Shown here piece after piece: positions 11,070-19,028 of a stretch of 53,792 bases of DNA. The notes under the pieces were generated by a model. That model was not told the DNA's origin, did not search any database, and saw nothing but the letters and a program-made list of their open reading frames with translations. The stretch spans positions 1 through 53,792 of the forward strand of contig SZOV01000011.1 in NCBI GenBank assembly GCA_030263375.1, given 5' to 3'. This DNA is from Deltaproteobacteria bacterium PRO3 (GTDB taxonomy: Bacteria > UBA10199 > DSSB01). The number at the start of each line of letters is the position of its first letter. Position 1 is the stretch's first letter. Both the position numbers and the translations under genes were made by a program.

Positions 11070-11804
11070 ATGCCCTTGACCGCCCGGGAAAAAGCCTTGT
11101 GCCTGGTGCCTTGCTTCAACGAGGCGGCCAACCTGCCGGAGCTGCTGCGCGAGCTTCAATCCCCGGCACTGCGCGGGCGCTGCGATCTCCTCTTGTTAGA
11201 CGACGGCTCCCGCGACGAGACCGCCGAGCTCTTGGCAGGCTCCGGCCTTCCCGTGATCCGCCACCCCGCCAATTTGGGCTACGGCGCCGCGATCAAGAGC
11301 GGCCTGCGCTACGCGCGCGACCAGTGCTATCGCCACCTCGTCGTCTTTCCCGGCGACCGGCAACGCTCGATCGAGGACCTGCTGCGCCTGGTGCAAGAAA
11401 TCGAGAGCGGCCCCATCGACTTAGTGGTCGGCAACAAACTGCACGCCCCCGTCTCGATTCCCTGGCGGCGCGCCCTCGGCAACCGTTTCTTCAGCCTCAT
11501 GGCCCGCGCCCTCTGGCGGGCGCCCTTCCGCGACGTCCTCTCCGGCTTCAAGGCCTACCGCGTCGCCTCGGTGGCGCCCTTCCTCGAGCAGCTCCCCGAC
11601 CGCTACGAATTCGACCTGGTCCTCTCCCTGTACTGCGGCAAGCTGGGGCTGACCGTGCGCGAGATCCCCGTCTCGGTGCGCTACCACGCCCATTCCACCA
11701 AGATGACCAGCGAGGTGGGCGTCGGCCTGAAGATGCTCAAGGCCGCGCTGAAGAGCTTCTACGGCAAGGCCGGCAAGCCCGCCGTCGTCCCGCTAGGAGA
11801 TTAG
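11070..11804 (+). CDS. Family 2 glycosyltransferase (polyprenyl-phosphate sugar transferase-like)
   Basis: 244 residues from the ATG at 11070, preceded by AAGAAGGAA. GT2 features are LVPCFNEAANLPELLRELQ, the metal-binding LLLLDDGSRDET and ANLGYGAAIKSGLRYA, as in dolichyl- or undecaprenyl-phosphate mannosyl/glucosyl transferases. The second acidic motif is changed: FPGDRQRS replaces the usual D-x-D-Q, keeping one Asp. Such enzymes load a sugar onto a lipid carrier at the inner membrane. It is followed closely by a small membrane protein and a GT-C-like protein, so the three probably form one glycosylation operon. Confidence 0.88.
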   Translation: MPLTAREKALCLVPCFNEAANLPELLRELQSPALRGRCDLLLLDDGSRDETAELLAGSGLPVIRHPANLGYGAAIKSGLRYARDQCYRHLVVFPGDRQRSIEDLLRLVQEIESGPIDLVVGNKLHAPVSIPWRRALGNRFFSLMARALWRAPFRDVLSGFKAYRVASVAPFLEQLPDRYEFDLVLSLYCGKLGLTVREIPVSVRYHAHSTKMTSEVGVGLKMLKAALKSFYGKAGKPAVVPLGD

Positions 11805-11810
11805 CCCCGC

Positions 11811-12230
11811 ATGGCCCGCAAGCCCGCCTACGTCAAATTAGGACTGCTCGTGCTGATCCTTCCCGCCCTCTACGCGACGCTCACGGCGCTGATCGAGTGG
11901 CGGCCCAAGACGCGGCGCTGGACCGGGATCGACTTCATCACCCAATTCGAGCGCCGGCTGCGGCCGCTGAAGACGGCCCTGCACGGCGAGGAGGCGGTCG
12001 GCTACCTGGGCGACCACTCCGACCCCAGCAACGGCGAGCTGCAGAAGAACTTCCAGCTCACGCAGTACATCTTGGCGCCGGCCATCGTCACCGACCGCAG
12101 GCCGACCCGCTACGTCGTGAGCGTGCTGCCGTGGACGCCACTGCTCGAGCAGGAGATGCGGCGACAGGGTCTGGTCTTGCTCAAGGACTTCGGCGAAGAG
12201 GTGCGGCTCTTCAAAAAGGAGGCGCCGTGA
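11811..12230 (+). CDS. Small membrane-anchored protein of unknown function
   Basis: 139 residues with one N-terminal membrane segment (LGLLVLILPALYATLTALI) and a soluble domain of about 100 residues ending in basic and acidic residues. I recognise no family. It begins 6 bases after the glycosyltransferase and its TGA overlaps the GTG of the next gene, so it is part of that operon. The layout of a GT2, a single-span protein and a multi-span GT-C protein suggests the periplasmic side of the same sugar-transfer step. Confidence 0.75.
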   Translation: MARKPAYVKLGLLVLILPALYATLTALIEWRPKTRRWTGIDFITQFERRLRPLKTALHGEEAVGYLGDHSDPSNGELQKNFQLTQYILAPAIVTDRRPTRYVVSVLPWTPLLEQEMRRQGLVLLKDFGEEVRLFKKEAP

Positions 12231-13675
12231 GCCTTCCTTTGGTGCTCTATCCTTTCGTCGCGCTCTCGCTGGGCCTCTTCGCCGCCAACCTCTTCTGGCC
12301 CCGCGACGACCTGAGGCCTTCGTCCTTGGCCCTGCGCCTGAGCCTCGGTGTCGGCCTGGGCCTGGCCCTTCTCTCCTTCCTGATGTTTTTTTGGCTGATG
12401 GCCGAGGGGCGCTGGAGCTCGCCCTTTAACTTATTGATGTGGGCCTCGCTGGCCTTGGGGCCGGCGGCCTTCTGGCTGCGGCGGCCGGCCGCGGCACCGG
12501 CGGCGGACGGCGCGCCGGGTTCGGAAGAGTTCGCGCCCATCGCCCGGGCCTATTTCTTTCTCGCGCTCGCGGCCGCGCTGGTGGTCTTCGTCTTCTATTT
12601 TTGGAAAAACCCCCACGGCAACTGGGACGCCTGGTCGCACTGGAACCTGCGCGCCCGCTTCGTGTTTTGGGGCGGCGAGAAGTGGGCCAACGCCCTGCAC
12701 CCCGACTACTGGAACCCCCTGAATTATCCGCTGCTGTGGCCGATGGCGGTCTCCGCCGGCTGGGGCTTCGTCGGCGCCGAGTCGCGCTGGATCCCGGGAT
12801 TGACCGCGATGCTCTTCGCGCTGGGCACCGTCGTGCTGCTGACCTCCGCCCTCGCGCGGACCCGCGGCAAGACCCAGGGCTACTTGGCGGGGATCCTCCT
12901 GCTGGGCACGCCGTTTTTTCTCACCCACGGCGTCTCGCAGTACTCGGACATCCCGCTGGCCTTCTTCTTCCTCGCGACCTTCGCGGCCGCCGCCCGCCAT
13001 GACGCCGAGCCCTCGGGCTCGCCGCGCTTTCTGGTCCTCGCGGGGACGATGGCGGGGCTCGCGGCCTGGACGAAGAACGAGGGGCTGCTCTTCATCCTCT
13101 GCTTCTACGCCGCGCGCCTGGGCACGACGCTGCTGCGCTCGGGCTGGAGGCGCGCCCTGGCGGAGGCCCTGTGGCTGACGGCGGGCTTGCTGCCGGTGAT
13201 GGCGGTGGTGCTCTACGTCAAGACGCAGCTCTATTCCTCGCCGCGCACGATCTTCGAGACCCGCGGCGTCCTCTACAACTTCGCGAACTTCACCAACCTC
13301 GAACGCTACCGAAAGATCCTCTCGGCCTACTGGCACACATTTTTCGGATTCGGGAAGTGGGGCCTAAGCCTCACCCTGCTGATGATCCCCTACGCCTTGT
13401 GGATGGGACGGACCGAGGCCAAGGCCGCGCGCTCGCCGGCCGCCGCGACGCTCTGGACGCTGCTCTTGATGGCCTGCGGTTACTTCGCCGTCTACTTGGC
13501 GACGCCGCACAATCTCGACTGGCACATCGGCACCTCGGTCGACCGCTTGTTTCTTTGTCTATGGCCCGGCTTTTTATTCGGTTATTTTTTGAGCGTACGC
13601 ACGCCGGAAGAGGCCGTCCAGGGAGCCGAGGACGGCGCGCGCGCCCCTTCCCTTCTTCCCCAAACTCATCCGTAG
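12227..13675 (+). CDS. Multi-span GT-C-like membrane glycosyltransferase
   Basis: 482 residues from a GTG at 12227 with a strong AGGAGG site. The start overlaps the stop of the previous gene (GTGA). Many hydrophobic segments alternate with loops. GNWDAWSHWNLRARF carries an acidic residue in the first large loop, and SQYSDIPLAFFFLATFA and WTKNEGLLFI resemble GT-C (ArnT/PMT-like) transferases that use lipid-linked sugars at the periplasmic face. The last codons (QTHP, TAG) fall inside a 74-bp repeat that is antisense to another gene's 3' end, so the C-terminus is probably of recombined origin. Confidence 0.82.
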   Translation: MSLPLVLYPFVALSLGLFAANLFWPRDDLRPSSLALRLSLGVGLGLALLSFLMFFWLMAEGRWSSPFNLLMWASLALGPAAFWLRRPAAAPAADGAPGSEEFAPIARAYFFLALAAALVVFVFYFWKNPHGNWDAWSHWNLRARFVFWGGEKWANALHPDYWNPLNYPLLWPMAVSAGWGFVGAESRWIPGLTAMLFALGTVVLLTSALARTRGKTQGYLAGILLLGTPFFLTHGVSQYSDIPLAFFFLATFAAAARHDAEPSGSPRFLVLAGTMAGLAAWTKNEGLLFILCFYAARLGTTLLRSGWRRALAEALWLTAGLLPVMAVVLYVKTQLYSSPRTIFETRGVLYNFANFTNLERYRKILSAYWHTFFGFGKWGLSLTLLMIPYALWMGRTEAKAARSPAAATLWTLLLMACGYFAVYLATPHNLDWHIGTSVDRLFLCLWPGFLFGYFLSVRTPEEAVQGAEDGARAPSLLPQTHP

Positions 13676-13731
13676 AACCGGCGCGTCAGACTGAACAGCG
13701 CGACGGTCAGGGCCATTGCGGCCGAATAGAC
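13658..13731 (-). pseudogene. Orphan 3' fragment of a DUF2142 gene (repeat copy A)
   Basis: These 74 bases match 14932-15005 at 69 positions. Read on the minus strand they encode VYSAAMALTVALFSLTRRFYG and stop, the same 21 residues that end the DUF2142 gene. All five base differences are at third codon positions and silent. The rest of the gene is missing upstream. The fragment therefore looks like the remnant of a diverged second copy or allele, not a fresh duplication. Confidence 0.8.
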
Positions 13732-13783
13732 TTGGAAGTGCGGTCTTTATTAAGTTAGATAGATTCCAAAATAGAGAGGATTC

Positions 13784-14641
13784 ATGGACATTCAATTACG
13801 CCCCGGGCAGGCCGAGGATGCCCAAGATTGCGGCAGGATTTGCTACGAAGCCTTCAAAAATATCGCTGAGCGACATGGTTTCCCCCCTGATTTTCCCTCA
13901 GTGGAGGCAGCAGTGGGCCTCCTTTCCAAGTTGTTCCAAATGCCGGGCTGTTTTTCCGTTGTCGCAGAGCGAGAAGGCCGGCCCGTAGGCAGCAATTTCC
14001 TTTGGGAGCTGTCAGAGGTTGCCGGCGTGGGCCCGATCACGGTGGATCCCAAGGCCCAGGACGCTGCTGTGGGGCGCCGCATGATGGAGTGGGTCCTGAA
14101 GCGGGCCGAAACGCAAGGGTTTCGGAGCGTTCGCCTGGTGCAAGCGGCCTATCACAACCGTTCACTTTCGCTTTATACCAAGCTGGGATTCGATGCGATG
14201 GAACCCCTATCGGTGATGAAAGGGGCCCCGCTAAAAAGGATCTTGCCGGGATTTACCGTCCGGCCGGCCGTGGAGGGAGATCTCGCGGCCTGCAACGCCT
14301 TGCATCGTGCCCTACATGGTTACGAACGTGAAGGTGAATTGCGCCACGCGATTTTTCAGGGCACGGCGCAAGTAGTGGAGAAGGCAGGGGAGGTCGCGGG
14401 TTATGCCACCGGGATAGGGTTTCTCGGCCATGCGGTGGCCGAGAACAACGATGCCCTTAAGGCCCTGATCGCGGCCGCGCCGGATTTCGGCATGGGAATC
14501 TTTCTCCTGCCGACCCGTAATGGGTCTTTACTGCGGTGGTGTCTCGATCAAGGCCTGAAGGTATCATTCCCCATGACCCTGATGAAGCGCGGATGGTATC
14601 AGGAGCCAACCGGTGCTTTTTTGCCTTCAGTATTGTATTAA
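13784..14641 (+). CDS. Two-domain GNAT acetyltransferase
   Basis: 285 residues. The first half is a GNAT domain: RPGQAEDAQDCGRICYEAF, ITVDPKAQDAAVGRRMMEWVL (acetyl-CoA loop, with the usual R/Q-x-x-G-x-G/A altered to AQDAAVGRR) and LYTKLGFDAM. A second, weaker GNAT-like half begins FTVRPAVEGDLAACNALH. Such proteins move an acetyl group from acetyl-CoA to an amine; the substrate is unknown. Its GC is lower than that of its neighbours, and it lies between the two copies of the DUF2142 3' repeat, which suggests acquisition by recombination. The ATG at 13784 has only a weak site (AGAGGATTC). Confidence 0.85.
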   Translation: MDIQLRPGQAEDAQDCGRICYEAFKNIAERHGFPPDFPSVEAAVGLLSKLFQMPGCFSVVAEREGRPVGSNFLWELSEVAGVGPITVDPKAQDAAVGRRMMEWVLKRAETQGFRSVRLVQAAYHNRSLSLYTKLGFDAMEPLSVMKGAPLKRILPGFTVRPAVEGDLAACNALHRALHGYEREGELRHAIFQGTAQVVEKAGEVAGYATGIGFLGHAVAENNDALKALIAAAPDFGMGIFLLPTRNGSLLRWCLDQGLKVSFPMTLMKRGWYQEPTGAFLPSVLY

Positions 14642-14673
14642 TTTTTCTTGCACCAATCGTAGGTGAACTTTCC

Positions 14674-14838
14674 TCACCCTTTGACCGGCCCTCGGACCCA
14701 GGGCGATTCGATATCGGAGAGAACCGACTCTTCCGGCCGGCGGTGCGCATAGCCGGGAAAGATCTCCTGCGGGAAAAACTGGTAGGCATCGCGGGACACA
14801 TCGCCCGAGAGACGCAAGGGCGTGCCAGCCAAAGGGTA
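14674..14838 (-). pseudogene. Possible C-terminal gene remnant
   Basis: A minus-strand frame of 54 codons without a start reads YPLAGTPLRLSGD, then AYQFFPQEIFPGY, and stops. Its composition looks like a real protein end and not like noise, but I know no family for it. It lies in the 298-bp gap between the acetyltransferase and DUF2142 genes, inside the segment bounded by the two 74-bp repeats, so it may be debris from the same rearrangement. Confidence 0.3.
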
Positions 14839-14931
14839 TCATGATTTCTTGGAAGTTTTTCTGTTACTGCTCCCTACCCGTGGACGAAAATTGGACGATG
14901 GGTACCTTCTCGATTTCTTGTTTGTGGCTGC

Positions 14932-15005
14932 CCCCAAACTCATCCGTAGAACCGGCGCGTCAGGCTGAACAGCGCGACGGTCAAGGCCATGGCCGCGGAA
15001 TAGAC
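14932..15005. repeat. 74-bp direct repeat, copy B (within the DUF2142 gene end)
   Basis: Counterpart of 13658-13731, in the same orientation and 1274 bases away. It contains the last 21 codons and stop of the intact DUF2142 gene plus 8 bases beyond. The pair brackets the acetyltransferase gene. Homologous recombination between the copies would remove that gene cleanly. Confidence 0.85.
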
Positions 15006-16283
15006 GCAGACCAGTGCGATCCAGCGCCGCGACCCCGCTCCCGCAGCGGGGCGATAGAGCAGCAAGAAGAAAAAGGGCGCCAAGGGAATCAGGTAGCGGC
15101 CCTGCCCGCCGCGGATCAACTCCGCGCCTTCCGGATTGTAGGTGAGCAAAAGCCCCATCCAGATCGCCGCGACTTCCGCCAGAAGCACCCCCGCGATCCA
15201 GGCCCTCTCCGCCGGTTTCAGGCCTCGGCCCGGCTCTCGCTCGAGGAGGGCCACGCCCATCAAGAGCAGCCAATAATAGACGATCAGGGCCCGCGGCAGA
15301 TTCGTGTCGAGGTGGCCCAGCCGGCCGACAAACTGCTCCAAATAAAAAAGTCCGTAGACGCGGATCGTGTCGAGCCCCACCTCGAAGAAATGCACCGGGT
15401 CCTGCAAGAGGGCCAAGAACCTCCCCTCGCCTCCGGCCCGCGCCGGGTCGCCTCCCGAGCAAAGCGTGTGGAGCATCCAGGCCAGGTTCAGGCCGAGAAA
15501 GATCGCCATGCCGAGGAGGCGACGGCCCCGCGAGCCGAAACGCTGCCAAGGAATCAGGAGAAACAACAGGGCATGCAGCCCGTAGGCGAACTTCGACAAG
15601 GTCAGCAAGAGGCCTAGGGCCATGGTCCCGACGAGGGCGGCGGGCGCCGGAACTTCCTCGGGGGCCAGCCACAGCCGCAGGAGGCCGGCGAAGAGGAGGA
15701 AGGCCAGGCCGTTGGTGACGGCGTCGGGCGAGAGCGAGGCGGCCTGTTGCAGCGAGATGGGCGTCAAGGCGAGGAGGAAGAGCAGCCAGGGCAGGATCGG
15801 CGTGCGGCGGATCGCCGCGTAGACCAGGGCCGCCCAGGCCAGCAGGTTGAACAACCTTCCCAGGTAAAGAAGGTAGAAAGTCGGAAGCTCGAGGGCCCGC
15901 GCCAGGCCCATGCCGAGGGCCTGCGGCAGGTAGGGCCAGGCCGGATGCGCCAGGGCGGTCGCGTAGCCGATGAAGCGCGTCGCCTTGGGCTCGAGGGGCC
16001 GCTCGCGGAAGCCCAGGATTTCTTCCTTGGAGACCTTCGCCGCGGGCTTCAGTGGCACATGCTGGAAGGCCGAGAAGAAATCGATCGCCGAAGCGGGGAC
16101 GACGGCCCCGCGACGCCCGTCTTCCAGGGTCTCCCCCCATTGGCCCGTCGAGATCTGATAGGCCCTCAGCAGGTGAAAGGGCTCGTCGGGGGCCTGGAAG
16201 GGAGGCAGCAAGGCGAGGAATGCCGAGCCAAAGACCAAGGCCAAGAGGAGAAAGGCGGTCCCGGGTTTCAGCCAAGAGGGCAT
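14940..16283 (-). CDS. DUF2142-family multi-span membrane protein
   Basis: 447 residues with about ten hydrophobic segments. PPFQAPDEPFHLLRAYQIS after the first span, SLSPDAVTNGLAFLLFAG in the middle and QGRYLIPLAPFFFLLL near the end are the hallmarks of DUF2142, predicted GT-C-fold membrane proteins found in polysaccharide and O-antigen loci. The conserved Asp-Glu of APDEP is in the position of the GT-C catalytic acid. A copy of its last 21 codons lies at 13658-13731. It is divergent from the helicase gene. Confidence 0.88.
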   Translation of the reverse strand: MPSWLKPGTAFLLLALVFGSAFLALLPPFQAPDEPFHLLRAYQISTGQWGETLEDGRRGAVVPASAIDFFSAFQHVPLKPAAKVSKEEILGFRERPLEPKATRFIGYATALAHPAWPYLPQALGMGLARALELPTFYLLYLGRLFNLLAWAALVYAAIRRTPILPWLLFLLALTPISLQQAASLSPDAVTNGLAFLLFAGLLRLWLAPEEVPAPAALVGTMALGLLLTLSKFAYGLHALLFLLIPWQRFGSRGRRLLGMAIFLGLNLAWMLHTLCSGGDPARAGGEGRFLALLQDPVHFFEVGLDTIRVYGLFYLEQFVGRLGHLDTNLPRALIVYYWLLLMGVALLEREPGRGLKPAERAWIAGVLLAEVAAIWMGLLLTYNPEGAELIRGGQGRYLIPLAPFFFLLLYRPAAGAGSRRWIALVCVYSAAMALTVALFSLTRRFYG

Positions 16284-16480
16284 GCGCCAATATCGGCCGA
16301 TTTCGGGGCGCCCGCAACAAATGATTGCCTACTCCGATACCCAGGTGCTATCCGGCCCGTCCGGATAAACGAAAGCTCTACCTGTCTCTTCTGGCAAATT
16401 GCCTGCGTCCCGTGGCTTGCCCCCGTGTCAATCCCCCCGCATCGAGAGTCATTCGAGTTTTTCACCACGAATAGGAAAAT

Positions 16481-17758
16481 ATGACACAGACTCCCACGCC
16501 CGCGAACGGCTTCGCCGAGCTCGGCATCCCCTCCCAACTCCTGCAGGCCCTGCAGCGGATGAAGATCACCACCCCCACCCCCATCCAGCACCAATCGATC
16601 CCGATCGGCATGGAGGGAAAGGACATCCTGGGCATCGCCCAGACCGGCACCGGCAAGACGCTCGCCTTCGGCGTGCCGGTGCTGCACCGCCTCGACCGCT
16701 TTCCCGGCCGCGCGCTGATCCTGCTGCCGACCCGCGAGCTGGCCCTACAGGTGCAAGAGACCCTCGCCCCCTTGGGCCGCGCCTTCGGCTTGCACACGGC
16801 CTGCCTGATCGGCGGCGTGTCGATCCACGCGCAGATCCGCGATCTCGCGCGGAAGCCGCGCATCCTGATCGCGACGCCGGGCCGCCTGATCGATTTGCTG
16901 GAGAACCGCCGCGTCCACCTGGACGACGTCGGCATCCTCGTCTTGGACGAGGCCGATCGGATGTTCGACATGGGCTTCGCGCCGCAGCTCAACCGCATCT
17001 TCAAGCTGGTGCCCAAGCAGCGCCAGACGCTGCTGTTCTCGGCCACCATGTCGCCGGAAGTCCTGAAGCTTGCCACGGCGGTGATGGCGATGCCCGTGCG
17101 CATCGAGGTCGCCCCGGCCGGGACGACGGCGAAGGATATCGAGCAGGAGATCTTCATCATCCCGCGCGAGACCAAGCTGTCGCTGTTGGAGAGGTTGCTG
17201 CAGGACATCTCGGGAACGATGCTTGTCTTCCTGCGCACCAAGCACGGCGCGCGCAAGGTGGCGCACACGCTGAAGTTGATGGGCCACAAGGCGGCCGAGA
17301 TCCATTCCAACCGCAGCCAGGCCCAGCGCCGCGACGCCCTGAGCGGCTTCAAGTCGGGCAAGTACCGCGTCTTGGTGGCGACCGACATCGCCGCGCGCGG
17401 CATCGACGTCGACGGGATCGAGGCAGTGGTCAACTTCGACCTGCCGACCAACTCGGAGGACTACGTGCACCGCATCGGCCGCACCGGCCGCGCCGGGCGG
17501 AAGGGCCGCGCGATCTCCTTCGCCACGCCGGACCAAAAGGGCGAGATCCGATCGATCGAGCGGTTGATCCGCAAGCAGCTCACGGTGTCGCAGATGCCGG
17601 GCTTGGCGACGCAGGCGGCGCCGCGTCCCGAATCGGGCCCCGCGCAGTCCCCCAGGCAGGACAAAGAGAAGAATCGCCCCTACAAGCTCGGACCGAAGCG
17701 GCCCTTTCGGAGACGGCGCCGCCATCGAGGATCCGGCCGAGGCGGCAGAGTCGGCTGA
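16481..17758 (+). CDS. DEAD-box RNA helicase (RhlE-like)
   Basis: 425 residues with all helicase motifs in order: Q motif PTPIQHQSIP, Walker A AQTGTGKT, PTRELALQ, TPGRLIDLL, DEAD, SAT, HSNRSQAQRRDAL, ATDIAARGID and HRIGRTGRAGRKG. The C-terminal tail of about 60 residues is basic and Arg-rich (KRPFRRRRRH), as in RhlE-type helicases acting on rRNA or mRNA. Cytoplasmic. AGGAAAAT precedes the ATG. The upstream 197-bp gap is shared with the divergent DUF2142 gene. Confidence 0.94.
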   Translation: MTQTPTPANGFAELGIPSQLLQALQRMKITTPTPIQHQSIPIGMEGKDILGIAQTGTGKTLAFGVPVLHRLDRFPGRALILLPTRELALQVQETLAPLGRAFGLHTACLIGGVSIHAQIRDLARKPRILIATPGRLIDLLENRRVHLDDVGILVLDEADRMFDMGFAPQLNRIFKLVPKQRQTLLFSATMSPEVLKLATAVMAMPVRIEVAPAGTTAKDIEQEIFIIPRETKLSLLERLLQDISGTMLVFLRTKHGARKVAHTLKLMGHKAAEIHSNRSQAQRRDALSGFKSGKYRVLVATDIAARGIDVDGIEAVVNFDLPTNSEDYVHRIGRTGRAGRKGRAISFATPDQKGEIRSIERLIRKQLTVSQMPGLATQAAPRPESGPAQSPRQDKEKNRPYKLGPKRPFRRRRRHRGSGRGGRVG

Positions 17759-17780
17759 GCGTTCCCCGGCCGGCGGCCCC

Positions 17781-18770
17781 TCAAGGCTCTTGAATCCAGG
17801 CCCGCAATTGTTCGTAGACTTCGTCATGGTGAGCCAATTCGCTGTGCGAAAGGCCCTTGAGCACCTTGAAATGCTCGGGGGAAAAAGGGATGGTCTTGGA
17901 TTTGCGAAAGCTCCGGCCCGCCGCGCTCCTCGAGGGGACCAGGCCGTCGCCGAAATAATGCGCGAGAAAATGATCCGATTTTTTCGCCAGCGTCGCGGCG
18001 ATTTGGTAATGGCTCACCCCTTCCAGCAAGGGGACCGGGTGGCTGTTGTCCCTCCAAAGCTCGTCGGCGTGCCGGCCTTTCCAATCTTCGTCCAAGAGAT
18101 AACCGAAACGCAGGTCCTTGATGCCGGCGCTGCGCAAATTACCCAAGGCCGCGAGACCCATGGTCACGGGATTGGGAATCACCCTCAAGATCGCGCTGGT
18201 CAGGTTGCCGAGTTTTTCGAGATCGGTGCCGCGGTGGGGCGCGCCGAGGAGGAAGATTTTCTTCACCCGTTGAATCCAGGGCGCTCTTGCCTTTTTGGCG
18301 TAGTAACAGGCGCTCCGTACCACCAAACCGCCCATGCTGTGACCGATGAAGGTCCATTCCCGGACCGAGGCCCCTTCGGAGGCCCATTTTTCGGCGAGCA
18401 ATTGAGCCAGCCGCCGACCGTTGGTGGAGATGTGAAGCCCCGAGTTGTAGCGGAGGTAGAGCGGCGCATAGCCCAACTGTTCTCGAAGCAGCGAGCCGTA
18501 GTCGCGGGCGGGATCCTCGGGGAAGCTCCAGGTCGTCTCGGAATCACAGAGGCCGTGGACCAACACGCAAACCTTGTCGCCCCGAATGTCGCCCCGCAGG
18601 GACATGGGAATCGCGAGCCGGCTCTTGTGCCTGGCGAGCGTGTCGCCGACGATGCCGTTCAGTATGGAAAGGTAGCGAGGTTGGCACTCGACAAGCGACT
18701 GGATCCCTTGCCAAGAAAGCCCCGCGCCGGCTTGGACCGCCTTGAGGAACGATTGGAAGGCTTCGGCCAT
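17781..18770 (-). CDS. Alpha/beta hydrolase / lipase (PGAP1-like esterase)
   Basis: 329 residues. VCVLVHGLCDSETTW gives the oxyanion segment and GHSMGGLVVRSACYYA the nucleophile Ser. GAPHRGTDLEKLGN is typical of PGAP1/GPI-deacylase-like and triacylglycerol lipases. GDGLVPSRSA holds the likely acid, and a late His (GLSHSELAHHDEVYEQL) completes the triad. There is no obvious signal peptide, so the site of action is uncertain. It is convergent with the helicase gene (22-bp gap). Confidence 0.88.
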   Translation of the reverse strand: MAEAFQSFLKAVQAGAGLSWQGIQSLVECQPRYLSILNGIVGDTLARHKSRLAIPMSLRGDIRGDKVCVLVHGLCDSETTWSFPEDPARDYGSLLREQLGYAPLYLRYNSGLHISTNGRRLAQLLAEKWASEGASVREWTFIGHSMGGLVVRSACYYAKKARAPWIQRVKKIFLLGAPHRGTDLEKLGNLTSAILRVIPNPVTMGLAALGNLRSAGIKDLRFGYLLDEDWKGRHADELWRDNSHPVPLLEGVSHYQIAATLAKKSDHFLAHYFGDGLVPSRSAAGRSFRKSKTIPFSPEHFKVLKGLSHSELAHHDEVYEQLRAWIQEP

Positions 18771-18860
18771 GGCTTAAGAGACCCGGTGGGGGCGCATTTG
18801 TCAATGGGTGAGGGAGCCGCATCATCCCGACGGCTTGTGATTTCGCCGATATCCACGGAA

Positions 18861-18907
18861 TCGTGAAAATTTTACTGTCGTGAAAATTGCCGGGGTTCGT
18901 GAAATTT
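18861..18907. repeat. Three short direct repeats upstream of the Fic gene
   Basis: TCGTGAAAATT occurs at 18861 and 18878, and TCGTGAAATTT at 18897, with spacings of 17 and 19 bases. They lie in the 258-bp gap before the Fic gene. They may be protein-binding sites or remnants of a mobile sequence; no function is shown. Confidence 0.5.
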
Positions 18908-18974
18908 CCGATAAAATGCCCGACTATGGGCGGGAGCCCGGCGAAATCAAGCCTTCTTGACCAAGAAGTTTTTC

Positions 18975-18992
18975 AGTAAAGATATCTTTACT
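18975..18992. promoter_or_regulatory. Perfect 18-bp palindromic operator 1 of the Fic gene
   Basis: AGTAAAGATATCTTTACT is fully self-complementary. It ends one base before a good -10 hexamer (TATACT, 18993-18998) and so covers the promoter spacer. A near copy lies 31 bases downstream. The layout is that of a repressor operator pair. Confidence 0.75.
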
Positions 18993-18998
18993 TATACT
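18993..18998 (+). promoter_or_regulatory. Probable -10 element of the Fic gene
   Basis: TATACT lies between the two palindromes, about 30 bases before the start codon. The -35 region is weak (TTTCAG-like). Transcription would begin at about 19005, inside or just before operator 2. Confidence 0.5.
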
Positions 18999-19005
18999 AA
19001 ATTTT

Positions 19006-19023
19006 AGTTAAGATTTCTTTACT
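19006..19023. promoter_or_regulatory. Palindromic operator 2 of the Fic gene
   Basis: AGTTAAGATTTCTTTACT is an imperfect copy of operator 1. The two centres are 31 bp apart, close to three helical turns, which would place bound dimers on the same DNA face. It overlaps the predicted transcription start and ends 5 bases before the ATG. Confidence 0.7.
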
Positions 19024-19028
19024 AAGTT

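Noticed and set aside
14536-14844. 102-codon plus-strand frame starting inside the acetyltransferase gene
   Set aside because: The first third is a shadow of the acetyltransferase; the rest has no family features and no ribosome site.
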